This document shows, in pieces, positions 1 through 9,139 of a stretch of DNA of 64,000 nt. Position 1 is the first letter of the stretch. Every line of letters begins with the position of its first letter. The stretch spans positions 32,446 to 96,445 of the forward strand of contig NZ_JALXKS010000007.1 in assembly GCF_025144725.1 (NCBI RefSeq), read 5' to 3'. The notes under the pieces are model-generated. The model was given only the letters and a program-made list of their open reading frames with translations. It did not search any database and was not told where the DNA came from. The translations under genes were made by a program, and so were the position numbers. Origin of the DNA: Brevibacterium sp. p3-SID960 (GTDB taxonomy: Bacteria > Actinomycetota > Actinomycetes > Actinomycetales > Brevibacteriaceae).

Positions 1-2226
1 ATTGCCGTTCTCCTTGTCCTTCGGCGGCTCTGGCTTCTTCGTCGGAGGCTTCGGCGGCTCGATCGTCGGAGGATCGTTCTTCGGCGGATCCGATGGCTTC
101 GGATCCTCCTTCGGCTTCTCCTCGTCCTTCGTCTCCTCGTCCTTGGGCTTCTCATCCTTGGGCTTCTCGTCCTTGGGCTTGTTGCCGTTCGACTTGTCCT
201 CCTGCGTGGCCTTCGGCTTCGGCGACGGCTTGGGCTTCGGACGCTGATTCGGCACACCGGACTTCGGCTTCGGCTTCTCCACCTGCGGCAGCTTGCCGCG
301 CTTGGGGAACTGCTTGACCGGTTCGTCCTTGAGCGCGTCCTTCATGTACTTCGTCCACGTCTGGGTCGGGAACGAACCACCGGTGATCGAACCGCGGCCG
401 CCGTAGGGGCCGATCTCGACCGGGTTGCCCTCTCCGTCATCGCGGAAGATCGACACTGTGGTCGTGAGGTTCGGGGTGTAGCCGGCGAACCAGGCGGAGT
501 AGTTGTCCTGGGACGTGCCGGTCTTGCCGGCTGCCGGGCGACCCAGCGTCGAGGCGTACGAGCCCGACCCGCCGGTCACCACGCGCGAGAGCGCATAGGT
601 GGTCTCGGCCATGACGTTCTTGTCGAAGTTCCGCTTGCCCTCAGTGTCGGGCTCGTAGAGCGTCTCACCCTCCGGCGTGACCGCGGTCTTAACGGTGTGC
701 GGGGTGTGGGTGATGCCGTTGGAGGCGAACGTGTTGTAGGCCGTGGCCATATCCTTGACCGTCGGGCTGGCGGTGCCGAGCACGTTCGCGGCGTTCTTCT
801 CCAGGCCCTTGGTGTTCTTCGGCAGGCCGGCCCGCGCGGCGACGTCGACCGTCTTCTCCGGGCCGACCTCGATGTTGAGCTGCGCATATGCGGTGTTGAC
901 GGAGCTCTGGGTCGCCTTGAGCAGGCTGACCGGACCGTAGCTGGCGCCGCCGTAGTTCTTCGGACTCCAGCGGGTGCCCTCATAGTTCATCGGGGTGCCC
1001 GAGGTGCCGCTCAGGTAGTCGGTCAGGCGGTAGCCGTTCTCCAGGCCGGCCACCAGCGTGAACGGCTTGAACGTCGAACCGGCCTGTGTGATGTCCTCGG
1101 TGGCTGCGCTGTGCTGCCGCTCGAGGAAGTCCTTGCCGCCGTACATCGCCACGATGCCGCCGGTCTCCGGGTCCATCGACACGAGTCCGACGTGCATGCC
1201 CTCCTTGAGCTTCGGCAGGTCCTCGACGGCCTCGATCGCAGCGTCCATCTTCTTCTTCGAGAAGGTGGTGGTGATCTCGAGTCCGCCGCGGTCGATGACC
1301 TCGTCCTCGATGCCGTTGCGCTTGAGCTCCTTGCGCACCTCATCGAGGAGATAGCCGTTGGGGCCGGCGAACTGGTTGTCGGTCTGCGCGGCCCGGACCT
1401 CGGGCATCTCGGTGCTGGCAGCTTCGTCCTCGGTGATGTAGCCGAGTTCGGCCATGTTGCCCAGCACGTACTTGAAGCGGTCCTCGTACTTGCCGGGGTC
1501 CTCAGCCGGGTCCGCCAGGCCCGGACGCTGGATCATCGCAGCCAGCAGCGCGCTTTCGGCCACGTCGAGCTCGCTGGCCGGCTTGTCGAAGTACTTCTTC
1601 GACGCGACCTCGATGCCATACGACTGGCGGCCGAGGTAGATGGTGTTGAGGTAGTTGGCGAGGATCTCGTCCTTCGACAGCTCCTGGTCGATCTTGAGCG
1701 CGATGAACATCTCCCTGACCTTGCGGTCGAGGGTGCGCTCATTGGTGAGGTAGAAGTTCTTAACGTACTGCTGGGTGATCGTCGAACCGCCGCCGGAGTA
1801 GTTGTCGGTGGCCACGCCGATGACCGCTCGCGACAGGCCCTTGATGGAGATGCCGCGGTTCTCGTAGAAGCTGTTGTCCTCAGCGGCGATGGCCGCCTGC
1901 TGCATGGGGGTTGAGATCTTGTCGATCGTGACGTTCTTGCGGTCCTCGGTCTTGAAGGAGCCGAGCACTGTCTCGCCGTCGTCGTAGTAGACCGTCGAGG
2001 TCTGCCCGGCGGCTTCCTTGTTCGGTTCGGGGACGTCGGTGACGGCATAGCCGATGCTGAAGAGGCCGATGATGACGACGCAGGCGGTGAGGATGCCGAC
2101 GCCGATGAGCTGCAGCGAAGGCAGCCAGCGAGTCCAGCCGGTCACGCCCTGGCGCGGATAGTTCAGCAGGCCCTTGTTCACGTTCCCGCCCGCGCTTCGG
2201 CGTGCCTTCGGTGCGGATTTGGCCAC
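1..2226 (-). CDS. Class A penicillin-binding protein (transglycosylase/transpeptidase), 3' end cut by window
   Basis: Bifunctional peptidoglycan synthase that polymerises lipid II glycan and cross-links stem peptides at the outer face of the membrane. The frame has a short basic cytoplasmic N-terminus, one membrane segment (about residues 35-60), a glycosyltransferase domain with EDNSFYENRG and a GGGSTITQQ motif, then a transpeptidase domain with STFK (SxxK), SVN (SxN) and KTGTS. After these comes a long Lys/Pro/Glu/Asp-rich tail that runs off the left edge still open, about 742 codons in. I chose the GTG at 2226, which follows GGGGGA. The tail of repeated KPKDE-like units is low-complexity and probably lies in the wall. 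PonA/PBP1-type; subclass not resolved. Confidence 0.93.
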   Translation of the reverse strand, partial: MAKSAPKARRSAGGNVNKGLLNYPRQGVTGWTRWLPSLQLIGVGILTACVVIIGLFSIGYAVTDVPEPNKEAAGQTSTVYYDDGETVLGSFKTEDRKNVTIDKISTPMQQAAIAAEDNSFYENRGISIKGLSRAVIGVATDNYSGGGSTITQQYVKNFYLTNERTLDRKVREMFIALKIDQELSKDEILANYLNTIYLGRQSYGIEVASKKYFDKPASELDVAESALLAAMIQRPGLADPAEDPGKYEDRFKYVLGNMAELGYITEDEAASTEMPEVRAAQTDNQFAGPNGYLLDEVRKELKRNGIEDEVIDRGGLEITTTFSKKKMDAAIEAVEDLPKLKEGMHVGLVSMDPETGGIVAMYGGKDFLERQHSAATEDITQAGSTFKPFTLVAGLENGYRLTDYLSGTSGTPMNYEGTRWSPKNYGGASYGPVSLLKATQSSVNTAYAQLNIEVGPEKTVDVAARAGLPKNTKGLEKNAANVLGTASPTVKDMATAYNTFASNGITHTPHTVKTAVTPEGETLYEPDTEGKRNFDKNVMAETTYALSRVVTGGSGSYASTLGRPAAGKTGTSQDNYSAWFAGYTPNLTTTVSIFRDDGEGNPVEIGPYGGRGSITGGSFPTQTWTKYMKDALKDEPVKQFPKRGKLPQVEKPKPKSGVPNQRPKPKPSPKPKATQEDKSNGNKPKDEKPKDEKPKDEETKDEEKPKEDPKPSDPPKNDPPTIEPPKPPTKKPEPPKDKENGN

Positions 2227-2484
2227 AGATCCCCCAAGAGTGAGTGTGCGGTGTGTCGATTCAGCCAAACATACAAAGATTGGAAGTCGATGAAGATCAC
2301 CTGGCGCCGGTCACAGCGCAGGCAACCCGCATCCACGTGCTTGACCGAACCGCACTGGATGTGACCTGCAATTTTAGCGCACAACCCGGCGCACCGGCCA
2401 CACCATGGGTCGTCTGGTCGGTGCGCTGGGACGTGAGCAATCACACGTGAGCTGGGCAGGGATGCTCAGCTGACAGCGGGTTCC

Positions 2485-4197
2485 TCAGCCCTTGAGGTCG
2501 GGGAAGTCGGTGTCAGCCCACTCTTGGTGCTCGACCGTTGTTCCGCCCTCGAACGGGTGGAGTTCGCGTTCGCGGGCGCGCAGCTCGACGCGGCGGATCT
2601 TGCCCGAGATCGTCTTCGGCAGCTCGGTGAATTCGATGCGCCGGATCCGCTTGTAGGGGGCGAGGTTCTCGCGGCAGAAGCGCAGGATGTCCTTGGCGGT
2701 ATCGGCATCGGGTCGCCAACCGGCGGTGAGCACGACGTAGGCCTTCGGCACGGCCAGGCGCAGCGGGTCCGGTGAGGGAACGACGGCGGCTTCGGCGACG
2801 GCTTCATGTTCGATGAGCACGCTTTCGAGCTCGAAGGGCGAGAGCCGGTAGTCGCTGGCCTTGAATACGTCATCGGCGCGGCCCACATAGGTGATGTAGC
2901 CCTTGGCGTCGCGGCTGGCGACGTCACCGGTGTGGTAGACACCGTCGGCGAACGCCTCGGCGGTCTTGGCCTCATCACCCCAGTAGCCCTGGGTCAGGCC
3001 GGCCGGACGCGGGTCGAGCTGCAGGCAGATCTCCCCTTCATCGCCGATCTCCCCGGTCGCCGGGTCGCGCAGGATGACGTCGTAGCCGGGCAGCGGCTTG
3101 CCCATCGAGCCGTAGACGATCGGCTCCCCGGGCGGGTTGCCGATCTGCAGGGTCGTCTCGGTCTGGCCGAAGCCGTCGCGGATGCCGACGTTCCAGTGCT
3201 TCTTGACCCGGTCGATGACCTCGGGATTGAGCGGCTCACCAGCGCCGAGCGCCTTGACCGGCGGGTTCGTCAGCTGGGACAGGTCGGCCTGGATGAGCAT
3301 CCGCCACACCGTCGGCGGAGCGCAGAAGCTCGTCACGCCGACCCGGCCCATTGTCTCCATCATCGCCGTCGCATCGAAGCGGGTGTAGTTGTACAGGAAC
3401 ACACAGGCTTCGGCGATCCACGGGGTGAAGATGTTCGACCAGGCGTGCTTGGCCCAGCCGGGTGAGGCGACGTTGAGATGGATGTCGCCGGGCTCGAGGC
3501 CCATCCAGTACATCGTCGACAGGTGGCCGACCGGGTAGGAGACGTGGGTGTGGGCGACCATCTTCGCCTTCGAAGTCGTGCCCGAGGTGAAGTACAGCAG
3601 CAGCAGGTCATCGGCCGGGGTCGGGCCGTCGGGTTCGAAGGTCTCGGGGAAGTCCTGGGCCGAGGTGTAGGCCAAGTCGTTCTCGCGGGCCGGCTCGGCG
3701 CCGACGACGATCCGGGTGAGGTCGACGTCGACCTCGTCGAACTTCGCGGCATCGGCGGCACCGGCGATGACGAAGGAGGCTTCTCCGCGTTCGGCGCGGT
3801 CGGTCAGGTCGATGGGGCCCAGCTGGGTGGTCGTCGGCAGCAGCACGGCGCCGAGCTTGATCCCGGCGAGCATCGACTCCCACAGCTCGACCTGGTTGCC
3901 GAGCATCACCATGACGTGGCTGCCGCGGGTGACGCCGGCAGCGCGCAGCATGTTGGCGACCTGGTTGGACCGGCGGGAGAGCTGAGAGAAGCTGTAGACG
4001 TTCTCGGTGCCGTCCTGCTCGCAGATCCACAGGGCGGGCTTGTCGTTGTTCTCAGCGATGGCATCGAACCAGTCGAGGCCGAAGTTGAAGTGCTCGAAGC
4101 GCGGCCACTGGAATTCGTCCTTCGCCTGCGCGTAGTCCAGGCGCAGCTCCAGCAGCCGGTCGCGCGCCGCCCGGTACTGTTCGGTCACGGTCGTCAT
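2485..4197 (-). CDS. AMP-dependent acyl-CoA synthetase (medium-chain/aryl type)
   Basis: Adenylate-forming enzyme of 570 residues that activates a carboxylic acid with ATP and transfers it to CoA. The core motifs are all present: the phosphate loop YFTSGTTSKAK at about residues 202-212, GFGQTET near 344, YHTGD followed by GRADDVFKASDYRLSP in the hinge, and PKTISGKIRR with the catalytic C-terminal lysine. The N-terminal part (WPRFEHFNFGLDWFD) resembles the ACSM/benzoate-CoA ligase group rather than acetyl-CoA synthetase. ATG at 4197 follows GGAGG. It stands alone between ponA and cca. The substrate cannot be read from sequence. Confidence 0.9.
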   Translation of the reverse strand: MTTVTEQYRAARDRLLELRLDYAQAKDEFQWPRFEHFNFGLDWFDAIAENNDKPALWICEQDGTENVYSFSQLSRRSNQVANMLRAAGVTRGSHVMVMLGNQVELWESMLAGIKLGAVLLPTTTQLGPIDLTDRAERGEASFVIAGAADAAKFDEVDVDLTRIVVGAEPARENDLAYTSAQDFPETFEPDGPTPADDLLLLYFTSGTTSKAKMVAHTHVSYPVGHLSTMYWMGLEPGDIHLNVASPGWAKHAWSNIFTPWIAEACVFLYNYTRFDATAMMETMGRVGVTSFCAPPTVWRMLIQADLSQLTNPPVKALGAGEPLNPEVIDRVKKHWNVGIRDGFGQTETTLQIGNPPGEPIVYGSMGKPLPGYDVILRDPATGEIGDEGEICLQLDPRPAGLTQGYWGDEAKTAEAFADGVYHTGDVASRDAKGYITYVGRADDVFKASDYRLSPFELESVLIEHEAVAEAAVVPSPDPLRLAVPKAYVVLTAGWRPDADTAKDILRFCRENLAPYKRIRRIEFTELPKTISGKIRRVELRARERELHPFEGGTTVEHQEWADTDFPDLKG

Positions 4198-4295
4198 GGT
4201 GCCTCCTCACGGCCTATCCCATTCATTGGTCTCAAGGTAACAGGCGCCTGTGACACCTGGGTGAACCGGGTCACAGCGCAGCCGCGTGTGACAGC

Positions 4296-4358
4296 TCACT
4301 GCCCCGCTCCGCCGGGGCCGGATCACTGCCCCGCTCCGCCGGGGCTGGATCACTGCGG
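4296..4358. repeat. 27-nt tandem repeat, about 2.3 copies, GC hairpins
   Basis: Two near-identical 27-nt units start at 4296 and 4323 (each begins TCACTGCCCCGCTCC and contains GCCGGGGC), and a partial third begins at 4350 on the stop codon of the cca gene. Each unit can fold as a GCCCC/GGGGC hairpin, so the array may act as a terminator between cca and the acyl-CoA synthetase. Confidence 0.6.
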
Positions 4359-5957
4359 CTGCTGGGAGCCGCCGTCCTGCTCGGCCCACCACCGGCGCAG
4401 CACCTCCTCGGCGCGCTGCGCACCGAGCGGACCGTGCTCCATCCGCTGGGCCAGCAGGAACTGATAGGCCTGCCCGACCGCCGGACCGGGGCTGATGCCG
4501 AGGATGTCCATGATCTGCCGGCCGTCGAGGTCCGGGCGCACGGCATCGAGCTTCTCGCGCTCAGCCAGCTTCTCGATCCGGTGCTCGAGGTCGTCGTAGG
4601 CGTGGGCGAGGCGCTCGGCCTTGCGCCGGTTGCGGGTGGTGACATCGGAGCGGGTGAGGATGTGCAGGCGGGTGAGCAGCCCGCCGGCATCGGTGACGTA
4701 GCGGCGGACTGCGGAGTCGGTCCAGCCGGCGTCGCCGTAGCCGTAGAAGCGCAGGTGCAGTTCGACGAGCCGGCTGACCGCCTTCGTCGTGGCCTTGTCG
4801 AAGCGCAGCGCCTTCATCCGCTTGCGCGTCATCTTCGCCCCGACGACATCGTGGTGATAGAAGGTCACCGCCCCGTCGGGGGTGAACCGGCGGGTCGAGG
4901 GCTTGCCGATGTCGTGCATGAGGGCAGCGAACCGGACGATGAAATCGGGCACGGCGATGCGCTGGGGGTCCTCGGCGACCGCGGTCACCGGCCCGGCAGG
5001 CGCGTCCTGTGCCCCGGCGCCCTCCGCCTCGGGCACGGTGTCCGGCGTCGTGGACTCTGCCTGCTCGGCGGCCTTCTCTGCGGCAGCCTTCTCGGCGGCG
5101 GCCGCGGCCTGGCGGGCGGCGTAGACAGCCTCGAGGTCGACGGCCTGGTCGAGGACGGTAAGGCTGTGCTGGTAGACGTCCTTGTGCCGGTGATGCTCGT
5201 CGCGTTCGAGCTGCATGTCGGTGACCTCGGGCAGGATCCGCGCGGCGATCCCGGTCTCGACGAGCAGTTCGATGCCGGCCCGCGGCCGGATCCCGCAGAT
5301 GAGCTTGACGAGTTCGTCGCGGACGCGCTCAGCGGAGATGATGTCGATGCGCTCAGCCATCTGGGTCATCGCCTCACGCACCTCAGGGTCGACGCCGAAG
5401 CCGAGCTGGGAGACGAAGCGGGCGGCGCGCATCATGCGCAGCGGGTCATCGGAGAAGCTGTCGACGGCCTTGCCCGGTGTGCGCACGAGCCCGTTCGTCA
5501 GGTCGGCGAGCCCGCCGAAGGGGTCGACGAAGACGCGCTCGGGCAGCCGGACGGCCATCGCCCCGATCGTGAAGTCCCGGCGGACGAGGTCGTCGTCGAG
5601 GTTGTCGCCGAAGGCCACCGCCGGCTTGCGAGAATCCGGGTCATAGGCCTCGGCGCGGTAGGTGGTGATCTCGATCTGCAGCTCGTCCTTGAGCAGGCCG
5701 ATGGTGCCGAACGCCCGGCCGATCTCCCACACCGCATCAGCCCACGGATTCACGATCGCCAGGATCGCATCCGGGTCGGCATCGGTTGTGAAGTCGAGAT
5801 CGGGCATCGGCCGGCCGAGCAGCCCGTCGCGCACCGAACCGCCGACGAGGGCGAGCTCCCGGCCGGCAGCGGAGAACATCTCACCCAGGGGGCCGAGGAT
5901 GTGCTCGTGCGCATCAAGGGCGGTGAGCAGGCGTGCATGGGCGTCGGCCAGGGACAC
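4350..5957 (-). CDS. cca: CCA tRNA nucleotidyltransferase
   Basis: Adds or repairs the 3'-CCA end of tRNAs. The nucleotidyltransferase core LVGGSVRDGLLG and the metal-binding DLDF lie within the first 60 residues, the RNA-binding neck follows, and an HD domain with LMHDIGKP lies in the C-terminal half. At 535 residues it is longer than usual because of an Ala/Glu/Pro-rich insertion (about residues 262-315) just before the HD domain. GTG at 5957 follows GGAGA at a good distance. It is divergent from the Nudix gene. Its position next to Nudix, DUF6049 and murJ matches the order in Mycobacterium tuberculosis (Rv3907c-Rv3910). Confidence 0.93.
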   Translation of the reverse strand: MSLADAHARLLTALDAHEHILGPLGEMFSAAGRELALVGGSVRDGLLGRPMPDLDFTTDADPDAILAIVNPWADAVWEIGRAFGTIGLLKDELQIEITTYRAEAYDPDSRKPAVAFGDNLDDDLVRRDFTIGAMAVRLPERVFVDPFGGLADLTNGLVRTPGKAVDSFSDDPLRMMRAARFVSQLGFGVDPEVREAMTQMAERIDIISAERVRDELVKLICGIRPRAGIELLVETGIAARILPEVTDMQLERDEHHRHKDVYQHSLTVLDQAVDLEAVYAARQAAAAAEKAAAEKAAEQAESTTPDTVPEAEGAGAQDAPAGPVTAVAEDPQRIAVPDFIVRFAALMHDIGKPSTRRFTPDGAVTFYHHDVVGAKMTRKRMKALRFDKATTKAVSRLVELHLRFYGYGDAGWTDSAVRRYVTDAGGLLTRLHILTRSDVTTRNRRKAERLAHAYDDLEHRIEKLAEREKLDAVRPDLDGRQIMDILGISPGPAVGQAYQFLLAQRMEHGPLGAQRAEEVLRRWWAEQDGGSQQPQ

Positions 5958-6026
5958 GTGATCTCCATTCGAGGGGGTCGGTTCAGCATAAGGTTATCGT
6001 CAGGTTGCGGATATACAGTAGAAGCT

Positions 6027-6530
6027 ATGCCTCGACCATTGCCGAAGCCGGGGGTCATGCCGGCGCGTTCGAACACCGTGGAGGAGGTCTCCGCGGGCGG
6101 CGTCATGGTCGATTTCGATTCGCCCACCTTCGAGGTGGCGATCATTGCACGCATCAACCGGGCCGGCAGGCTCGAATGGTGTCTGCCGAAGGGTCACCTG
6201 GAACTCGGCGAGACACCCGCCCAGGCGGCCCGCCGCGAGGTCGCTGAGGAGACCGGCGTGCACGGTGATGTCGTCACCGCCCTCGGCAGCGTCGACTACT
6301 GGTTCTCCGTCGGCGGCTACCGCATCCACAAGCTCGTCCACCATTTCCTGCTGCGCGCCACCGGCGGCTACCTCACCGTCGCGAACGACCCGGATCAGGA
6401 GGCCGTCGATGCCGCCTGGATCCCGCTCGATGCGCTGCCGGAGCACCTGTCGTTCGCCAATGAGCGGCGCATCGTCGCCGCTGCCCGCTCCGTGCTGCCG
6501 TACTATCGCTCCGTCATCCAGTCGACGTGA
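6027..6530 (+). CDS. Nudix hydrolase
   Basis: A 167-residue Nudix-family pyrophosphohydrolase. The Nudix box is complete (GHLELGET, seven residues, then REVAEETGV), so metal binding and catalysis should be intact. The N-terminal strand SAGGVMVDF and LEWCLPKG fit the MutT/Ap4A-hydrolase fold; the substrate is unknown. An open frame extends far upstream, but it runs antisense through cca, so I take the ATG at 6027. No Shine-Dalgarno sequence precedes it, while TATACA at 6012-6017 would give a transcript starting within a few bases of the ATG, so it may be leaderless. Its stop overlaps the GTG of the next gene by 4 nt. Confidence 0.88.
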   Translation: MPRPLPKPGVMPARSNTVEEVSAGGVMVDFDSPTFEVAIIARINRAGRLEWCLPKGHLELGETPAQAARREVAEETGVHGDVVTALGSVDYWFSVGGYRIHKLVHHFLLRATGGYLTVANDPDQEAVDAAWIPLDALPEHLSFANERRIVAAARSVLPYYRSVIQST

Positions 6531-9082
6531 TCTCCGCCCGCCGCCTGCCCCACCTGCGCCGCTGTGCGGCGCTGTCTGCTATCTGCACCCTCATCGCGGT
6601 GCTGCTGGGCACCGGAGTGCTGCCCACCGCCTCGGCGACGGCCGCCCCCACCCAGCCGGCCTTCCCCTCCCCCGTCCCGGCAGCACCCGGGGACGGTACG
6701 GACGAGGAAACCGCTGAACTGCCCGGTGACAGCGACACCGCCGCAGCCGGAGTGGAGCTGGCTTTCGACGAGATCAGCCCGGTCGTCACAGCCGAGGGCA
6801 CGCTGACGATCAAGGGCCGGATCATCAACTCCAGTGCCGTGGAGATCCCCGAGCCGCGCCTGGACTTCCGCATCAGCCGCCGGGTGCTCGACTCCCGCGA
6901 TGCGATCAACGGGTGGAAGGACCAGCCGGTGCGCTACCGGCAGCTCGGCGACACCGCCTCGGCGGCCGCCCAGCAGGACACCGCCGGTGGCGCCGAGGAC
7001 ACCGACGACGCCCCGGGGATGGACATCGAGACACTGCCGGAGTCAGTCGCGCCCAAGAGCGAGGCGGCGTTCGCTCTCACCGCCGATGCCGAGACGCTCG
7101 GGCTGCCGCGCAGCCAGCCGCTGACCTCGTGGGGATCCTACGGGCTGGCCGTCGAGCTCAGCAGCGGCGCGGCAGCAGCCAGCGCGCAGCCGTCGCTGTC
7201 ACTGACCCGCACCGCCTTCACGACCTGGTATCCCGATCCGCAGCTGCTGCCGAGCAAGGTGACGTTCCTCGTCCCGGTCACGCTGCCGGGCTTCGATCCC
7301 AATGGGCAGGTCGCAGCCGACACGCTCGAGCAGGCCGCCGGTCCCGAGGGGGAGCTCACCTCGGCATTGGCCGCCGTCACTGCCGCTGACGAGGTGGCAG
7401 TCGCCGTCGACCCGCGGCTCATCGGCAGCATCGAGGACGTGCTCGGCGTCGACCGCCGAGCGGCCGGTCCAGACGACGGAGCCGGCGATCCCGCTGACGA
7501 AGGCACCGAAGAGGGCACTGAGGAGAGTACTGAAAAGGGCGCTGATCCGGCCGAACCGGGCGCAGCACCGGCAGACGAGACGCCCGCTGATGCCACCGAG
7601 ACCCCCGCGGGCGACGACGGTGAGGAGACCACTGGCCCCGGTGAGGACACCGGCGGTGAGCAGACTGCGCCTGCGCCGAGCCCGCAGGCCGACCACTACC
7701 CGCAGCTGAATGAGTGGTACACCTCCTTCATCGCCGCCGCCGAACAGCGCACCGTCATCGCCCTGCCCTACGCTGATGCCGATCTCACCGCGCTGGCCGC
7801 CGCCGATGAGCCGGCGCTCGCCCGCGCTGCCGAAGCCGCCGCCGATGACCTGCGCGCCGCACTGCCCGAGGCCCGCACCGACATCGCCTGGCCGGCATCC
7901 GGCAGCCTCACCCCGGACTTCGCCGAACGCGCCGCACAGGCCGGGACGAAGACGATGCTCGTCTCCGACATCCAGCAGCCGAGTGTGCGCAGCTACACCT
8001 CATCAGCGCCCTCCACCCTGCCAGTCGGCGAGGACCAGCATGGGCTCAACTCCCTGGCCGTCGACACCGGCCTGTCGGAGGCCGCCGAGCTCGCCGGCCA
8101 CGACGACACGCGTGTGCTCGGGCTCAGCGAACTCATCGCCGAAAGCTCGGCGATCACCACCGAGCGGCCGTACGACCCGCGCAGCCTGCTCATCACCCTC
8201 CCCCGCCGGGCCGCTGACCCGCACTGGGCCGAGGCGATCAGGCAGACCGCGGCAGCACCGTGGATCGACCTGCAGAGCCTGGAGGACCTGAGCGAATCCG
8301 AACCCGTCCAGCGCGCCCCGCTGACCGAACCCACCCGCGAAGCCGGGGATCGGGCCGCCGGTCTGAACCGCCTCGGCGAGGTGCAAGCCACTGGCACTGA
8401 GGCGTCGACCGCCTTCGAGAACCCTGAGGCGGTGGCCACCCGGCTGAGCCGGGCCGCCCTGACGTGCACGTCGACGGCCTGGGGAGAGACGGCCAATGAC
8501 GGCGGCTTCTCCTCCTGCGTTGACGCGGCCGCCGATGAGGTCGGCTCGCTCATCGACGGGGTCAGGCCCGAGGAGGGCTCGGCCGTGCTGCTGGTGACCG
8601 GTGAGAAGACGACGATCCCGGTGCGCATCGACAATACGACCGCCGAGTCCGCCCATGTCATGGTCCGGGTGGTGCCTGCGACCCCGCAGCTGCGCACGCA
8701 GGTGTCCGAACCGGTCATCGTCAGCCCCGGTGAGCAGGCCCGCGTCGAGGTCCCCGTCGAAGGATTGGCCAATGCCGATGTGCAGACCCGCATCGAACTC
8801 GTCGCCGCCACCCCGCCCGGCGACAGCGATTCCACAGCCACGACGGAAACCGGTCCGGGCCCGGCGGCGGCTGCCGGGCACTTCGTGCTGCCGGAGACGA
8901 CCTCGCTGACGGTGCGCGTGCGCACCGACTGGGAGAACATCGGGGCGGCGGTGATCGGGGCCGGTCTCGTCATCGTGCTGCTCATCGGCCTGTATTCGTC
9001 TGTCTCCCGCGGACGGCGTAAGATTCCCAAGAGCCAGCTGGACGCCGCCGTCGCGCGAGCGCACGAGAACGACCCGGGCTGA
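6527..9082 (+). CDS. DUF6049 family exported membrane-anchored protein
   Basis: A large surface protein of 851 residues. It has an N-terminal signal peptide (hydrophobic core near residues 12-30, cleavage probably after ATA), a long extracellular region with an acidic Glu/Thr/Ala-rich linker at about 320-385, and one C-terminal membrane segment (AAVIGAGLVIVLLIGLYSSV) followed by a basic tail. It lies between a Nudix gene and murJ, the position of Rv3909 in M. tuberculosis, and this placement is the main basis for the family call. The GTG start overlaps the Nudix stop (GTGA). A role alongside MurJ in envelope growth is inferred from neighbourhood only. Confidence 0.8.
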   Translation: MISARRLPHLRRCAALSAICTLIAVLLGTGVLPTASATAAPTQPAFPSPVPAAPGDGTDEETAELPGDSDTAAAGVELAFDEISPVVTAEGTLTIKGRIINSSAVEIPEPRLDFRISRRVLDSRDAINGWKDQPVRYRQLGDTASAAAQQDTAGGAEDTDDAPGMDIETLPESVAPKSEAAFALTADAETLGLPRSQPLTSWGSYGLAVELSSGAAAASAQPSLSLTRTAFTTWYPDPQLLPSKVTFLVPVTLPGFDPNGQVAADTLEQAAGPEGELTSALAAVTAADEVAVAVDPRLIGSIEDVLGVDRRAAGPDDGAGDPADEGTEEGTEESTEKGADPAEPGAAPADETPADATETPAGDDGEETTGPGEDTGGEQTAPAPSPQADHYPQLNEWYTSFIAAAEQRTVIALPYADADLTALAAADEPALARAAEAAADDLRAALPEARTDIAWPASGSLTPDFAERAAQAGTKTMLVSDIQQPSVRSYTSSAPSTLPVGEDQHGLNSLAVDTGLSEAAELAGHDDTRVLGLSELIAESSAITTERPYDPRSLLITLPRRAADPHWAEAIRQTAAAPWIDLQSLEDLSESEPVQRAPLTEPTREAGDRAAGLNRLGEVQATGTEASTAFENPEAVATRLSRAALTCTSTAWGETANDGGFSSCVDAAADEVGSLIDGVRPEEGSAVLLVTGEKTTIPVRIDNTTAESAHVMVRVVPATPQLRTQVSEPVIVSPGEQARVEVPVEGLANADVQTRIELVAATPPGDSDSTATTETGPGPAAAAGHFVLPETTSLTVRVRTDWENIGAAVIGAGLVIVLLIGLYSSVSRGRRKIPKSQLDAAVARAHENDPG

Positions 9083-9139
9083 TTCGATCCCCGCGCGCGA
9101 CCGACGCGCCCACGCCCCTGAGACCGGCAAGGAGCCGCA

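Noticed and set aside
2227..2484. Possible whiB-like gene upstream of the penicillin-binding protein
   Set aside because: The short frame there has scattered Cys but not the WhiB Cys/Gly-Val/Ile-Trp-Gly pattern.
4434..6026. A long open frame continuing upstream of the Nudix gene through cca
   Set aside because: It is antisense to cca; the Nudix domain begins only after 6027.
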